Counted from the first letter of the stretch, positions 55,239 to 64,000 are shown. The stretch is 64,000 nucleotides of DNA from Flavobacterium sp. LPB0248 (GCF_013388355.1 NZ_CP058246.1:930001-994000), one strand, 5' to 3'. Notes: a model not told the origin generated them from the sequence alone. Made by a program: numbers and translations.

Positions 55239-56445
55239 TCTTTTTCTAATCGCCTTAAAAGCGCTTCGACGCAACAAACTTCGTGCATTATTAACCATGC
55301 TCGGAATTATTATTGGTGTTGGCTCTGTAATTGCAATGGTTGCAATTGGTCAGGGATCAAAAAAAAGCATTCAGGATCAGTTGTCCAGTATGGGATCTAA
55401 TATGATTACCATTAGACCAAATAGCAATGTATCGGCAGGAGCGCGTTTAGATATTTCGAGCGTTCAGACCTTGACACTTAGTGATGTTGAAGCACTTAAA
55501 AAAGAGTCAAAACATTTAAATGCAATTTCTCCTGCAGTTTCCAGCAAAGGTCAGGCAATTAATGGTGCGCTAAACTGGCCAACGAGTATGCAAGGCGTGA
55601 GTGTTGATTATCTTAAAATTAGAGACTGGCCACTTAAGGAAGGAATTATTTTTAGAGAATCTGATATTCATACCGCAAATAAAGTCTGTTTAATTGGTCA
55701 AACTGTTGTAGACAATATATTTCCGTATGGAGTAAATCCTATTGGGCAAATCATTCGTTTTAATAAAATTCCGTTTCGAATTATTGGAGTTTTGCAATCA
55801 AAAGGAGAAAATGCATTTGGGCAAGATCAAGACGATATTATTATTGCGCCTTATACTACCGTACAAAAAAGAATAACAAACTCTATTTATCTCCAAAATA
55901 TTTATGCCTCCACAACAGACGAAAGTCAGACACAATTGGCAACAGATGAAATCGAGCAGATTATGCGCACAGCACATCGATTAAAAGCCAATGACGATGA
56001 TGATTTCTCTGTACGAACACAGGCAGAATTAATCAACACTTTTAGTTCAACAAGCCAACTACTAACGGTATTGTTAACTGCAATATCGGGAATTTCGCTC
56101 TTGATTGGAGGAATAGGCATTATGAATATTATGTATGTTTCGGTTACAGAACGAACCAAAGAAATCGGTTTACGTATGTCTATTGGCGCAAACGGAAGAG
56201 ATATTTTATTACAATTTTTAGTGGAAGCAATTTTAATCAGCTTAACTGGAGGATTAATTGGAATAGTTTTAGGAATTATAGCATCAGAATTAATACAATA
56301 CTTTCTGCACTGGCCTACCCTAATTTCCGAATCTTCTGTAATACTTTCATTTTTGGTTTGTGCTATCACAGGTATTTTCTTTGGTTATTATCCTGCACTA
56401 AAAGCGTCAAAATTAGATCCAATAGAAGCATTGCATTATGAATAG
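55225..56445 (+). CDS. MacB/FtsX-type ABC transporter permease
   Basis: 406 residues with four membrane helices: one near the N-terminus (LRALLTMLGIIIGVGSVIAM), then a large periplasmic domain (about 45-270), then three near the C-terminus, including ISGISLLIGGIGIMNIMYVS and the conserved VTERTKEIGLRMSIGA coupling segment. This is the mechanotransmission fold of MacB that expels macrolides, peptides or other substrates from the periplasm through TolC. Substrate is not predictable. Confidence 0.95.
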   Translation: MKIANLFLIALKALRRNKLRALLTMLGIIIGVGSVIAMVAIGQGSKKSIQDQLSSMGSNMITIRPNSNVSAGARLDISSVQTLTLSDVEALKKESKHLNAISPAVSSKGQAINGALNWPTSMQGVSVDYLKIRDWPLKEGIIFRESDIHTANKVCLIGQTVVDNIFPYGVNPIGQIIRFNKIPFRIIGVLQSKGENAFGQDQDDIIIAPYTTVQKRITNSIYLQNIYASTTDESQTQLATDEIEQIMRTAHRLKANDDDDFSVRTQAELINTFSSTSQLLTVLLTAISGISLLIGGIGIMNIMYVSVTERTKEIGLRMSIGANGRDILLQFLVEAILISLTGGLIGIVLGIIASELIQYFLHWPTLISESSVILSFLVCAITGIFFGYYPALKASKLDPIEALHYE

Positions 56446-56549
56446 TTTTTTTGAGGTTCAAAGGTACAGAGTTACAGAGGTTCAAAGGTAAATGAAGCGT
56501 AAAACCTTTGTCCCTTTGAATCTTTGTTACTTTGAACCTCAAAAAAAAA
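56445..56549. repeat. Long imperfect palindrome after the efflux operon
   Basis: Arms TTTTTTGAGGTTCAAAGGTA... (56446-56489) and ...TTACTTTGAACCTCAAAAAA (56503-56548). It contains repeated GGTTCAAAGGTA / ACCTTTG units and ends in A/T tracts, so the transcript would fold into one long hairpin. It can act as the operon terminator. Unit style is related to the GGTTCTAAG repeats elsewhere. Confidence 0.7.
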
Positions 56550-56599
56550 TCCAAACATTCCAAAAAATCGTATTTACACAAAACCGTATAAATTAAACT

Positions 56600-57127
56600 A
56601 TGAAATCAAAATTTATTGCCTTGACCGTTTTTTTGTCAATTTTATTTTCTTCTTGTAATACTGTAGATGATTTATTGACTTTTACTATTTCGAATAATGC
56701 TTCGATTAAAATTCAAAGCACCACTCCAATTAATCTTCCTTTAGAAATTATTACGCCAGAAGTCACAACCAATTCTTCAGCTGAATTTCAAAATAATAAA
56801 ACAAAAGCAAGTTTAGTAAAAGATGTTAAAATCAAATCATTAAAACTAACAATTACAGATCCTTCAGACAAAACTTTTACGTTTTTAAAATCGGTTCATT
56901 TGTATATCTCAACAGCCAATTCAGATGAAATAGAATTAGCTTACCAAGACAATATCAACGTCTCAAGCAATACAATCGATTTGATTTGTACAGATAAGAG
57001 ATTGGATAAATACATAAAAGCAGATAGCTACAAAATAAGAACACAGGTAACATTAAAAGAGACTTTAACAAAAGATGTAACGGTAAAAGCAGATATGAAA
57101 TTTAAAGTTACTGCAGATCCATTTTAA
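56600..57127 (+). CDS. Lipoprotein of unknown function
   Basis: 175 residues. Lipoprotein signal LTVFLSILFSSCN with the lipid-bearing Cys. The mature part is beta-rich with many Thr, Ser and Lys (FTISNNASIKIQSTTPINLP). I recognise no named domain. It is single, with its own terminator. Confidence 0.65.
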   Translation: MKSKFIALTVFLSILFSSCNTVDDLLTFTISNNASIKIQSTTPINLPLEIITPEVTTNSSAEFQNNKTKASLVKDVKIKSLKLTITDPSDKTFTFLKSVHLYISTANSDEIELAYQDNINVSSNTIDLICTDKRLDKYIKADSYKIRTQVTLKETLTKDVTVKADMKFKVTADPF

Positions 57128-57171
57128 TTTAAAGCGCTAAATTTATGAGTGACTAAGTGTATAAAATTTCA

Positions 57172-57220
57172 AATATAAAAAGAGAGGTTCTAAAAATATT
57201 AGAATCTCTCTTTTTATATT
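57172..57220. terminator. Long stem-loop terminator, possibly two-way
   Basis: AATATAAAAAGAGAGGTTCTAA pairs with TTAGAATCTCTCTTTTTATATT around a short loop, with one mismatch, and A/T tracts on both sides. Confidence 0.75.
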
Positions 57221-57234
57221 TTCACAAAATGAAA

Positions 57235-57285
57235 AACTTAACACCTTAGCAGCTTAGTTTCTTAACACCTTTAAAAGAAAACCAA
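57235..57285. repeat. CTTAG/CTTAACACC-type intergenic repeat
   Basis: Units ACTTAACACCTTAGCAG and CTTAGTTTCTTAACACC resemble the repeats at 3538, 5911, 19307 and 19450. Confidence 0.4.
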
Positions 57286-57408
57286 TTCTTTTCCTTAATT
57301 TTATAAGGCCCTTTACATCATTGCTTGATTTATATTAAAATATAATTATTAAGAAAGTTAATCATAACCAATGTATACTTCTGAATATTAATTTTAAAAA
57401 TATAACAC

Positions 57409-59145
57409 ATGAGTAAAATAGTTGCCGAACAATTAGTCGACATGTTGGTAGAAGCCGGAGTAAAACGTGTTTATGCAGTTACCGGAGACAGTTTAAATCA
57501 TTTTAATGATGCCATACGCAGAAATGGAAAAATAAAGTGGATTCATGTACGCCATGAAGAAGTTGGAGCGTATGCCGCTGCCGCTGAAGCCGAACTCGAC
57601 GGATTTGCTGTTTGTGCCGGAAGCTGTGGTCCAGGACATGTTCATCTAATTAATGGCCTGTACGATGCACACCGTTCTCACGTACCTTTGCTTGCCATTG
57701 CTTCTACAATTAATACTGGCGAAATGGGCATGGATTATTTTCAGGAAACCAATACTATCAAACTTTTTGATGATTGCAGCTATTACAATCAAATGATTAT
57801 GACAGCTGAGCAAGCGCCTCGCATTATTCAAACTGCTATACAACATGCTTTAGGAAAAAAAGGTGTTGCAGTTATTGGTTTACCAGGTGATGTTTCTCAA
57901 TTAAAAGCTGTAGAAAGCAGCATCTCAACTCAGTTTTTTCATTGCAATCCTATAATCCGACCTTCTGATACTGAATTACAGCAATTGGCAAAAGCCATTA
58001 ACGAAAGCACAAAAATAACTTTATTCTGTGGTATTGGAGCCGAAAAAGCTCATGATCAAGTTGTACAATTATCACAGCATATTAAAGCTCCCGTAGGATA
58101 TTCTTTCCGCGGAAAAATGAGCATTCAACCCAACAACCCAAACGAAATAGGGATGACAGGTTTATTAGGGCTTCCGTCTGCTTACCATAGCATGCACGAA
58201 TCTCATTTGGTTTTATTGTTAGGAACAGATTTTCCTTATGATAAATTCATGCCTTCTGATAATAAAATTATTCAAATTGATACAAGTTCTGAGCGTTTAG
58301 GCCGAAGAGCCAATCTTTATATGGGGTTATGCGGTGACGTTGCCGATACTATAGAAGCTTTACTTCCGCTCCTAGAAACCAAAACCGATGATAGTTTTTT
58401 AAATGCTCAGTTAAAATTCTACAACACTGTAAAAGAAAACATGAATACTTATGTCAATGATAATGGCGGAGAAGACACAATTCAACCCGAATATGTAGCG
58501 CGCATTATTGACAAATTAGCTTCTAAAGATGCGATTTTTACTGTTGATACCGGAATGTCGTGTGTTTGGGGTGCTCGTTTTATTAAAGGAACTGGCGAAC
58601 GAAAAATGCTAGGTTCTTTTAATCACGGATCAATGGCTAATGCAATGCCAATGGCAATTGGCGCAGCTCTTGCTCATCCCGAAAAACAAGTTATTGCCAT
58701 GTGTGGTGACGGAGGTTTATCAATGCTATTGGGTGATTTGGCTACGATACATCAATACGATATTCCCGTTAAAATTATTGTATTCAACAATCGCGCTTTA
58801 GGAATGGTCAAACTAGAAATGGAAGTTAATGGTCTACCTGATAACGAAACCAATATGGTTAATCCAGATTTTGGTTTAATTGCTCAAGCAATGGGTTTTC
58901 AGGGCATAAATGTTCATAAACCCGAAGAAGTTGAGACAGCAATTCAAAATGCTTTTACTCATAATGGCCCTGTATTATTGAATGTATTTACAAATCCGAA
59001 TGCTTTGGCAATGCCTCCAAAAATAGAATGGGAACAAGTTGTAGGTATGGCAAAATCAATGACAAAATTAATGCTTGGAGGGAAAATGGAAGAAGTTTTT
59101 GATACCATAAAATCTAATTACAAACACCTTAAAGAAGGTTTGTAA
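57409..59145 (+). CDS. Thiamine-diphosphate-dependent enzyme, pyruvate oxidase/PoxB-like
   Basis: 578 residues with the three-domain layout of ThDP/FAD enzymes. N-terminal PYR domain with the catalytic Glu in HVRHEEVGAYAAAAEAE (about residue 50), a central FAD/nucleotide-binding domain, and a C-terminal PP domain with the cofactor motif GDGGLSMLLGDLATIH and the NN of IIVFNNRALGM. Nearest described type is ubiquinone-dependent pyruvate dehydrogenase, making acetate and CO2 at the membrane. The C-terminal membrane-binding helix of E. coli PoxB is not obvious. It is followed 29 bp later by an MFS carrier, presumably in one transcript. Confidence 0.88.
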   Translation: MSKIVAEQLVDMLVEAGVKRVYAVTGDSLNHFNDAIRRNGKIKWIHVRHEEVGAYAAAAEAELDGFAVCAGSCGPGHVHLINGLYDAHRSHVPLLAIASTINTGEMGMDYFQETNTIKLFDDCSYYNQMIMTAEQAPRIIQTAIQHALGKKGVAVIGLPGDVSQLKAVESSISTQFFHCNPIIRPSDTELQQLAKAINESTKITLFCGIGAEKAHDQVVQLSQHIKAPVGYSFRGKMSIQPNNPNEIGMTGLLGLPSAYHSMHESHLVLLLGTDFPYDKFMPSDNKIIQIDTSSERLGRRANLYMGLCGDVADTIEALLPLLETKTDDSFLNAQLKFYNTVKENMNTYVNDNGGEDTIQPEYVARIIDKLASKDAIFTVDTGMSCVWGARFIKGTGERKMLGSFNHGSMANAMPMAIGAALAHPEKQVIAMCGDGGLSMLLGDLATIHQYDIPVKIIVFNNRALGMVKLEMEVNGLPDNETNMVNPDFGLIAQAMGFQGINVHKPEEVETAIQNAFTHNGPVLLNVFTNPNALAMPPKIEWEQVVGMAKSMTKLMLGGKMEEVFDTIKSNYKHLKEGL

Positions 59146-59174
59146 AGTTGTACTAATTTAAAAAGAGCCATCTT

Positions 59175-60437
59175 ATGGATACAAACAGTACAAAATCGTA
59201 CACCAAATATTATGTCATTGCTTGGGTATTTGGTCTTATTTTTTATTTTTTAGATTATGTAATACGTTCTGCTCCAGCGGTAATGCTTCCAGAACTTTCG
59301 AAGACTTTCTCGGTAAATGAAATTAGATTAGTTACCATAATTGGCACGTATTATTACACGTATTCTACCTGCAGTTTAATTGCAGGAATCGCACTCGATA
59401 GATTTGGAGCCAAATATTCGCTCTTTACGGGAGCTTTCATTTTAGGAATTGGTTGTTTATTATTTATGATTTCGAGTCAGTTTTTGGGTGTTGCTGGCCG
59501 ATTGCTTCAAGGTGCCGGATGTGCTTTTGCTTTTCCGGGCTGTGTATATCTTGCCAGTAAAGGATTTTCGGCAAAATCGTTGGCAACAGCAATTGGATTT
59601 ACACAATGTCTCGGAATGCTCGGAGGTTCTGCTGGGCAATTTGTGGTTGGACCCTGGATAGAAGAAGGAATGCACATAGACATTTTCTGGCTTTCAATCG
59701 GAATTTTTACCATAATTGTTGCTTTCGGCCTTTGGTTTGTAACTCCAGCCGATATAACAGAAAAAAAAGAAGAAAGTGCAGTAAAAAAACAAGGTGTTTT
59801 AGAACCTTACAAAATCGTTTTCAGCAATCCACAATCTTGGTTCTGTGGTATAATATCTGGGTTATTATTTGCTCCAACTACAATATTTGCAATGACTTGG
59901 GCTGTAGATTTTTTTCAGAAAGATCGTGCTTTAGATTTTCATACCGCAACCATATCAAGTGCAATGGTAGCTTTTGGCTGGGTATTTGGATGCCCACTCT
60001 TAGGATATATTACAGACAAGCTAAAAAGGCGAAAACCAGTTTTAGTAGCTGGAGCCTTATTGATGATTGTAACCTTAATCCAGTTACTGTATTTTCCCGA
60101 TATTCTGACTACTAAATACAGTATGTTCTTATTGGGCGTAGCTTCTGGAGCAGCCATGATTCCTTACTCAATAATAAAAGAAGCCAATCCAGATAATGTA
60201 AAAGGAAGTGCCACAGGAGCCATTAATTTTATAACTTTTGGCGTAACAACACTTTTAAGCCCATTATTTAGTCGCCTATTTGGTCAAACTTTAAATAATA
60301 CTCTTAATAAAGCGCTACATTTTCAGCAAGCTGGTTTGTTTTGGATTATTGGCATTACGATAGCTATTTTGATAAGTTTTCTTTTGAAAGAAACAGGTGA
60401 AGGAAAACACGCAAATTCTACTAAGGTAGTTATCTAA
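59175..60437 (+). CDS. MFS transporter
   Basis: 420 residues with 12 predicted helices. The loop GIALDRFGAKYSLF between helices 2 and 3 is the MFS signature, and a matching GYITDKLKRRKPVL lies between helices 8 and 9. The fold resembles the anion/organic-acid porter group (FFLDYVIRSAPAVMLPEL). Pairing with the pyruvate-oxidase-like gene suggests transport of an organic acid, but the substrate is not determinable. Confidence 0.85.
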   Translation: MDTNSTKSYTKYYVIAWVFGLIFYFLDYVIRSAPAVMLPELSKTFSVNEIRLVTIIGTYYYTYSTCSLIAGIALDRFGAKYSLFTGAFILGIGCLLFMISSQFLGVAGRLLQGAGCAFAFPGCVYLASKGFSAKSLATAIGFTQCLGMLGGSAGQFVVGPWIEEGMHIDIFWLSIGIFTIIVAFGLWFVTPADITEKKEESAVKKQGVLEPYKIVFSNPQSWFCGIISGLLFAPTTIFAMTWAVDFFQKDRALDFHTATISSAMVAFGWVFGCPLLGYITDKLKRRKPVLVAGALLMIVTLIQLLYFPDILTTKYSMFLLGVASGAAMIPYSIIKEANPDNVKGSATGAINFITFGVTTLLSPLFSRLFGQTLNNTLNKALHFQQAGLFWIIGITIAILISFLLKETGEGKHANSTKVVI

Positions 60438-60442
60438 AAAAA

Positions 60443-60498
60443 ATAAGATAAGATCAAAAATGGTCTTATCTTATCTTATCTTATCTTATCTTATTTTT
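60443..60498. terminator. Two-way terminator containing five TTATC tandem repeats
   Basis: AAATAAGATAAGA pairs with the TCTTATCTTATTT-type repeat around CAAAAATGG. Five exact TTATC units occupy 60466-60490. It lies between convergent genes. Confidence 0.65.
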
Positions 60499-60509
60499 TT
60501 ATCTTTTTT

Positions 60510-61226
60510 TTATTCCTCTTTCGTAACAACAATCGACGCTTTAAAACCTGCGGCAAGATTATCCCAATAATCATTTGTTACCAAATTACCCTTATCGTCG
60601 TATACTTGTATTTCTGCAGTATTACCTCCTAGCGTACCAATATTGAGAGCTTCAAAATCTAATTTATTAAAACCTGGTACAAGATTAATTTTTACTTGCT
60701 GAAAATTAGAATCCAATAAAATTCTATCGCGAATTACGTAATCATTTGAAGAAACTTTTACTAAATCTCCGTCAATTGCCCCAAAATCACGGAACTTAAC
60801 AATAAAGAATGCTGATTTGGTTTTAAAATCTCCTAAAGAAATATTTTTCTTTACCAATACTCCACGACCTTCTCTTAGTCCGGCATCTTTTAAAGATTTA
60901 TCTAAATCTTTTTCCATTTTTGCTACATATCGATCGCCTGGATTAGCAAAATCGGTTTCTGTAGACATGGTAAATTTGCTTTTTTCTTCTCCAATCTGAA
61001 ATTTTGATTTTGGAGTTATAGTCGTATTTTCAAAAACATTAGGAGTTTTAATCGCTGGCATATCATTAAAATCTGCCAATGGATCTTTGACTTCAGGAAC
61101 TGGAGTCTTTTTAGGCTTGGCAGTAAATTTCCCTCCAGGAATAGTTTTGAATTTAGTACTAGACTCTATTTGGGCTGATACAGACAGTGCAGTAAAAAAT
61201 AATATGAAAAATAAAATGTGCTTCAT
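60510..61226 (-). CDS. Secreted protein of unknown function, Flavobacteria-type
   Basis: 238 residues with a signal peptide (ILFFILFFTALSVSAQ). A Pro/Lys-rich linker (about 30-60) precedes a beta-rich domain (YVIRDRILLDSNFQQVKINL and TAEIQVYDDKGNLVTNDYW). I recognise no enzyme motif. It is convergent with the MFS gene and divergent from the DnaJ-like gene. Confidence 0.65.
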   Translation of the reverse strand: MKHILFFILFFTALSVSAQIESSTKFKTIPGGKFTAKPKKTPVPEVKDPLADFNDMPAIKTPNVFENTTITPKSKFQIGEEKSKFTMSTETDFANPGDRYVAKMEKDLDKSLKDAGLREGRGVLVKKNISLGDFKTKSAFFIVKFRDFGAIDGDLVKVSSNDYVIRDRILLDSNFQQVKINLVPGFNKLDFEALNIGTLGGNTAEIQVYDDKGNLVTNDYWDNLAAGFKASIVVTKEE

Positions 61227-61513
61227 TGAAAAAAGTATTATCGAATCGCCTTTTATAATTAATATAAATCAAAAGTCCAGCTTCACAAAAATAGTATAAT
61301 TTACTTACTTGCTACAACTTTAGGAGTTTTATAACATTAAATTAAGCTAATTTTTGGAATCAAAAAACCTGCCAAAATTTTTTACTTCAAAAAAAAAAAT
61401 TTCAAATCTTATAAATTCCAAAAACTCACTTTATAAAAACATTCAGCATTTTGATTATTAACAACTTATTCTTACCTTGAAGACTTTATTTACCATTTAT
61501 AAATCTCAGAAAA

Positions 61514-62440
61514 ATGGATTATATCGATTATTACAAAGTATTAGATGTTACAAAATCGGCTACGGAAGCAGACATCAAAAAAGCATATCGAAAACTGGCG
61601 AGAAAATACCATCCTGATTTGAATCCGAATGATAAAGAAGCCGAGAAGAAATTCAAGGAAATAAATGAAGCTAATGAAGTTTTAAGCAATCCTGAAAATC
61701 GAAAGAAATACGATAAATACGGAAAAGACTGGAAACATGCTGACGAATTTGAAAAAGCAGGTTACGATCCTAATCAGCAGCAAAGCAGACAGCAAGGTGG
61801 TTATCAATATTCTGAAGGTGATTTCTCTGGTTTTGGAGGCGGAGACTTTTCTGGAAGCGACTTTTCAGATTTTTTCAATTCGATGTATGGAGGTGGAAAA
61901 TCGAGATCGCAGGCTAAATATAGAGGACAGGATTTTAATGCCGAATTGGAACTAGATCTTAAAGCAGCTTATACCACACATAAACAAAACTTAACTGTAA
62001 ACGGAAAAAATATTCGAATTGCAATTCCTGCTGGTGTAGAAAATGGGCAGATTATTAAAATTCCGAATCATGGCGGTCCAGGTGTTAACGGCGGACCAAA
62101 TGGTGATTTATACATCACTTTTATCATTTCTAACAATTCAGATTTTAAACGAGAAGGCAACAATCTTTATGCCGAGGCTCCAATTGATTTATACACGGCA
62201 ATTTTAGGCGGAGAAACTTACATCAATACTTTTGACGGAAAGGTAAAAATTAAAGTGCCACCAGAAACGCAGCCTGGAACCAAAGTGAAGTTGAAAGGAA
62301 AAGGTTTTCCTGTTTATAAAAAAGAAAATCAGTTTGGCGATTTATACATTACATACACTATAAAACTCCCAACAAAACTGTCGAATAAAGAAAAAGAATT
62401 ATTTGAAGAATTAGCAAAACTCAGAAGTCATGAAAAATAA
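61514..62440 (+). CDS. DnaJ-family co-chaperone of the CbpA type
   Basis: 308 residues. J domain at 1-70 with His33-Pro-Asp (KYHPDLNP), which stimulates DnaK ATPase. A Gly/Ser/Phe-rich linker runs from about 90 to 135. The two C-terminal beta domains bind clients ([60 protein letters not shown]). The zinc-finger of full DnaJ is missing, as in CbpA. It overlaps the next gene by 11 bp, which supports translational coupling with its modulator. Confidence 0.93.
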   Translation: MDYIDYYKVLDVTKSATEADIKKAYRKLARKYHPDLNPNDKEAEKKFKEINEANEVLSNPENRKKYDKYGKDWKHADEFEKAGYDPNQQQSRQQGGYQYSEGDFSGFGGGDFSGSDFSDFFNSMYGGGKSRSQAKYRGQDFNAELELDLKAAYTTHKQNLTVNGKNIRIAIPAGVENGQIIKIPNHGGPGVNGGPNGDLYITFIISNNSDFKREGNNLYAEAPIDLYTAILGGETYINTFDGKVKIKVPPETQPGTKVKLKGKGFPVYKKENQFGDLYITYTIKLPTKLSNKEKELFEELAKLRSHEK

Positions 62441-62735
62441 AAACTTGATCCAGATAAAACAGTTTTGTATTTACCACGAAATTGAAAATACTTTTATAAC
62501 CGAACTTAATAACTACGGACTCATTCATATTATTACACAAGAAAATGACGAATTTCTGGAACCAGAACAGCTTCCAACGGTCGAAAAAATGATCCGAATG
62601 CATTACGATCTTAAAATAAATCTGGAAGGAATTGATGCAATTGCACATTTATTAGATAAGATTGAGGCCTTACAGCAAAATTTAAATACGGTACAAAACA
62701 AGCTTCGACTATACGAAGAAAAAGAAACCGAATAA
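62430..62735 (+). CDS. CbpM-like chaperone modulator
   Basis: 101 residues with a MerR-like winged-helix N-terminus ([21 protein letters not shown]) and a C-terminal helix rich in Gln/Leu ([20 protein letters not shown]). It matches CbpM, which binds and inhibits the J domain of CbpA. The 11-bp overlap with the DnaJ-like gene is the classical arrangement. Confidence 0.88.
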   Translation: MKNKNLIQIKQFCIYHEIENTFITELNNYGLIHIITQENDEFLEPEQLPTVEKMIRMHYDLKINLEGIDAIAHLLDKIEALQQNLNTVQNKLRLYEEKETE

Positions 62736-62749
62736 CGATTAATATCACA

Positions 62750-62787
62750 AAAAAGCTTGATTTCTGAATTGATTTCAAGCTTTTTTT
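62750..62787 (+). terminator. Terminator after cbpA-cbpM
   Basis: Perfect 11-bp stem AAAAAGCTTGA / TCAAGCTTTTT with a 14-nt loop and a T7 run. Confidence 0.85.
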
Positions 62788-62885
62788 AATCGCTGTAAAA
62801 ACCATAATTCTTAAATTGCAGAATCTTTAATCAACCTGAATTTGCTTTTAAAACCATACAGACAAATTCGCAAAAATTATAAAAA

Positions 62886-63266
62886 ATGAAAAGAGAAAAC
62901 ATCTTAACTGGATCTCCGTGGGAAGACAAAATGGGTTATTGCCGTGCCGTAAGAATTGGCAATATTGTGGAAGTTTCTGGAACTGTAGCCATTGTTGACG
63001 GCGATAAAGTAAAAGCTGATGACGCTTATGCTCAAACGTATAATATTTTGGAACGAGTAGAAAAAGTTTTAGAAGATTTAAATGTAAGCATGAAAGACGT
63101 TATTAGAACAAGAATTTTCACAACAGACGTTTCTACTTTCGAAGAAGTAGCTAGAGCACACGCTGCTTTCTTTAAAGATGTAAAACCAACTACAGGATTT
63201 TACGGAATCAGTAAATTGGTTGCTCCGGAATATTTGGTGGAAATCGAATTTACTGCTGTAGTATAA
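62886..63266 (+). CDS. RidA/YjgF-family protein lacking the catalytic arginine
   Basis: 126 residues with the YjgF/RidA chorismate-mutase-like fold (RIGNIVEVSGTVAIVDG, DVIRTRIFTTDV, EYLVEIEFTAVV). RidA proper hydrolyses reactive enamines/imines using Arg105 in a PARSCV segment. Here the matching segment reads PTTGFYG with no Arg, so it belongs to another Rid subgroup with unknown activity. It is single and precedes a large palindrome. Confidence 0.85.
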   Translation: MKRENILTGSPWEDKMGYCRAVRIGNIVEVSGTVAIVDGDKVKADDAYAQTYNILERVEKVLEDLNVSMKDVIRTRIFTTDVSTFEEVARAHAAFFKDVKPTTGFYGISKLVAPEYLVEIEFTAVV

Positions 63267-63278
63267 TATTTTTTTTCA

Positions 63279-63399
63279 GCCACGAATTTCGCTAATTTTC
63301 ACGAATTATTTCTATTCGCCATTTCGAAAAAGTATGGCGAAAACTCGATTAAATCGTTTTTTCCTATTTTAATTCGTGAAAATTCTTGAAATTCGTGGC
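63279..63399. repeat. Nested palindromic element with GCCACGAATTTC ends
   Basis: 30-bp outer arms beginning GCCACGAATTTCGCTAATTT and ending GAAAATTCTTGAAATTCGTGGC (63279-63308 and 63370-63399). Inside is a second hairpin TTCGCCAT / ATGGCGAA (63315-63322 and 63334-63341). It lies between the RidA-like gene and the ClC gene. Similar arms occur at 1078 and 2261, so this is a dispersed repeat, possibly a small non-autonomous mobile element or a terminator. Confidence 0.75.
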
Positions 63400-63419
63400 A
63401 AACTTTTTAGAATTCATTA

Positions 63420-64000
63420 ATGACTTCCTTAAATCCAAAACAATTCCTTCTTTCTCTTCCAAAATGGATTCTTATCTGTGCTTTAATCGGAATACTTTCC
63501 GGATCGGCTTCAGCATTTTTCTTAGTTTCTTTAGAATGGGTGACGCAATTTAGAGTTCAGCACGACTGGATTATATGGCTTTTACCTTTCGGTGGATTTC
63601 TAGTTGGATTGAGTTATTACTATTGGGGAGAATCAGTTGCGAAAGGAAACAATCTTTTACTGGAAGAATACGAAAACCCTAAAAAAGTCATTCCTTTTAA
63701 AATGGCTCCTTTAGTTCTTTTAGGAACGCTTTTGACTCATTTATTTGGAGGATCTGCAGGACGCGAAGGAACAGCCGTTCAAATGGGAGGCGCAATTGCC
63801 GATCAATTCACAAAGTTTTTCAATCTAAATAATTCAGAACGCCGAATTTTAATCATTCTCGGTATCAGTGCTGGATTTGCTTCTGTTTTTGGAACACCTC
63901 TTGCGGGAGCTATTTTTGCTTTGGAAGTTTTATATTTCAGTAAAATTAATTTTAAAAGCATTCTTCTTTCTTTTTTAGTCGCTTATGCAGCTTATTTTAC
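63420..64000 (+). CDS. Voltage-gated ClC-type chloride channel/antiporter, C-terminus cut off by window edge
   Basis: About 193 N-terminal residues are visible from ATG 63420. Hydrophobic helices at about 13-40 and 55-72, then the ion-selectivity signature GGSAGREGTAVQMGGA (near 113-126), matching the GREGP-type loop of ClC proteins with Thr in place of Pro, and the helix ISAGFASVFGTPLAGAIFALE that continues the core. Family length is about 400-450, so more than half is missing. Exchange of Cl- and H+ or passive Cl- transport cannot be told. Confidence 0.88.
   Translation, partial: MTSLNPKQFLLSLPKWILICALIGILSGSASAFFLVSLEWVTQFRVQHDWIIWLLPFGGFLVGLSYYYWGESVAKGNNLLLEEYENPKKVIPFKMAPLVLLGTLLTHLFGGSAGREGTAVQMGGAIADQFTKFFNLNNSERRILIILGISAGFASVFGTPLAGAIFALEVLYFSKINFKSILLSFLVAYAAYF

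Noticed and set aside
55926..56369. 147-codon frame opposite the MacB-type permease
   Set aside because: The permease on the plus strand is conserved and the opposing frame shows no domain or promoter.
59606..60115. 169-codon frame overlapping the MFS gene in another phase
   Set aside because: Composition is Cys/Arg/Trp-rich, as in out-of-frame translation of a membrane protein, and the MFS frame is clear.

Overview
The window is a low-GC chromosomal segment from a member of the Bacteroidota, most likely Flavobacterium or a close relative. This rests on SusC/SusD genes, a type IX secretion sorting tail, several promoters with the Bacteroidota -7 motif TAnnTTTG, Flavobacteria-typical housekeeping genes, and intergenic palindromes of the kind seen in environmental flavobacteria. 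I see no phage, insertion sequence, CRISPR array, tRNA or rRNA. The genus is an inference from gene content; no 16S gene is present.

Layout. 1-5.9 kb: a dipeptidase cut by the window edge (pepD), a DUF3810 metallopeptidase-like protein, an ECF sigma factor with a four-helix membrane partner, a lysophospholipid acyltransferase and a Nudix hydrolase. 5.9-11.4 kb: a leftward run with mnmA, a secreted subtilase, a nitronate monooxygenase-like enzyme, a small secreted protein and a TlpA-like thioredoxin. 11.5-19.2 kb: a secreted PEP/pyruvate-dikinase-like protein with an unusual domain order, DUF4956, a YwqK repeat protein, pyrG-yidC and DUF3820.

19.4-45.1 kb is the main accessory region, a polysaccharide/glycoconjugate utilisation locus. 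A leftward arm encodes a GHMP sugar kinase, a nucleotidyltransferase, an FHS-type sugar permease and a NagB deaminase fused to a PIG-L deacetylase. A LacI-type regulator and a CBM9-like protein sit in the middle. A rightward arm encodes SusC, SusD, an arylsulfotransferase-like lipoprotein, a TsdA-like dihaem cytochrome c, a large DUF6067 TIM-barrel hydrolase, a DUF5107-TPR protein, an M1 aminopeptidase and a GH109 alpha-N-acetylgalactosaminidase. The two arms are driven by outward-facing copies of one ~85-bp element (25053-25137 and 27470-27555). Each copy carries two CG-centred LacI-type half-palindromic operators exactly 23 bp apart and the same candidate promoter. The substrate is inferred to be an amino-sugar-containing glycoconjugate such as an O-glycopeptide. 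The cytochrome and sulfotransferase-like genes are unexpected in such a locus.

45.4-51.5 kb: a leftward group of guaA, two LysM-repeat proteins and an OsmC protein. 51.8-56.4 kb: a TolC-MacA-MacB-type efflux operon. 56.6-64 kb: a lipoprotein, a pyruvate-oxidase-like ThDP enzyme with an MFS carrier, a secreted protein, a CbpA/CbpM chaperone pair, a RidA-like protein and a ClC channel cut by the window end. Several families of intergenic palindromes occur across the window and often sit at transcript ends.
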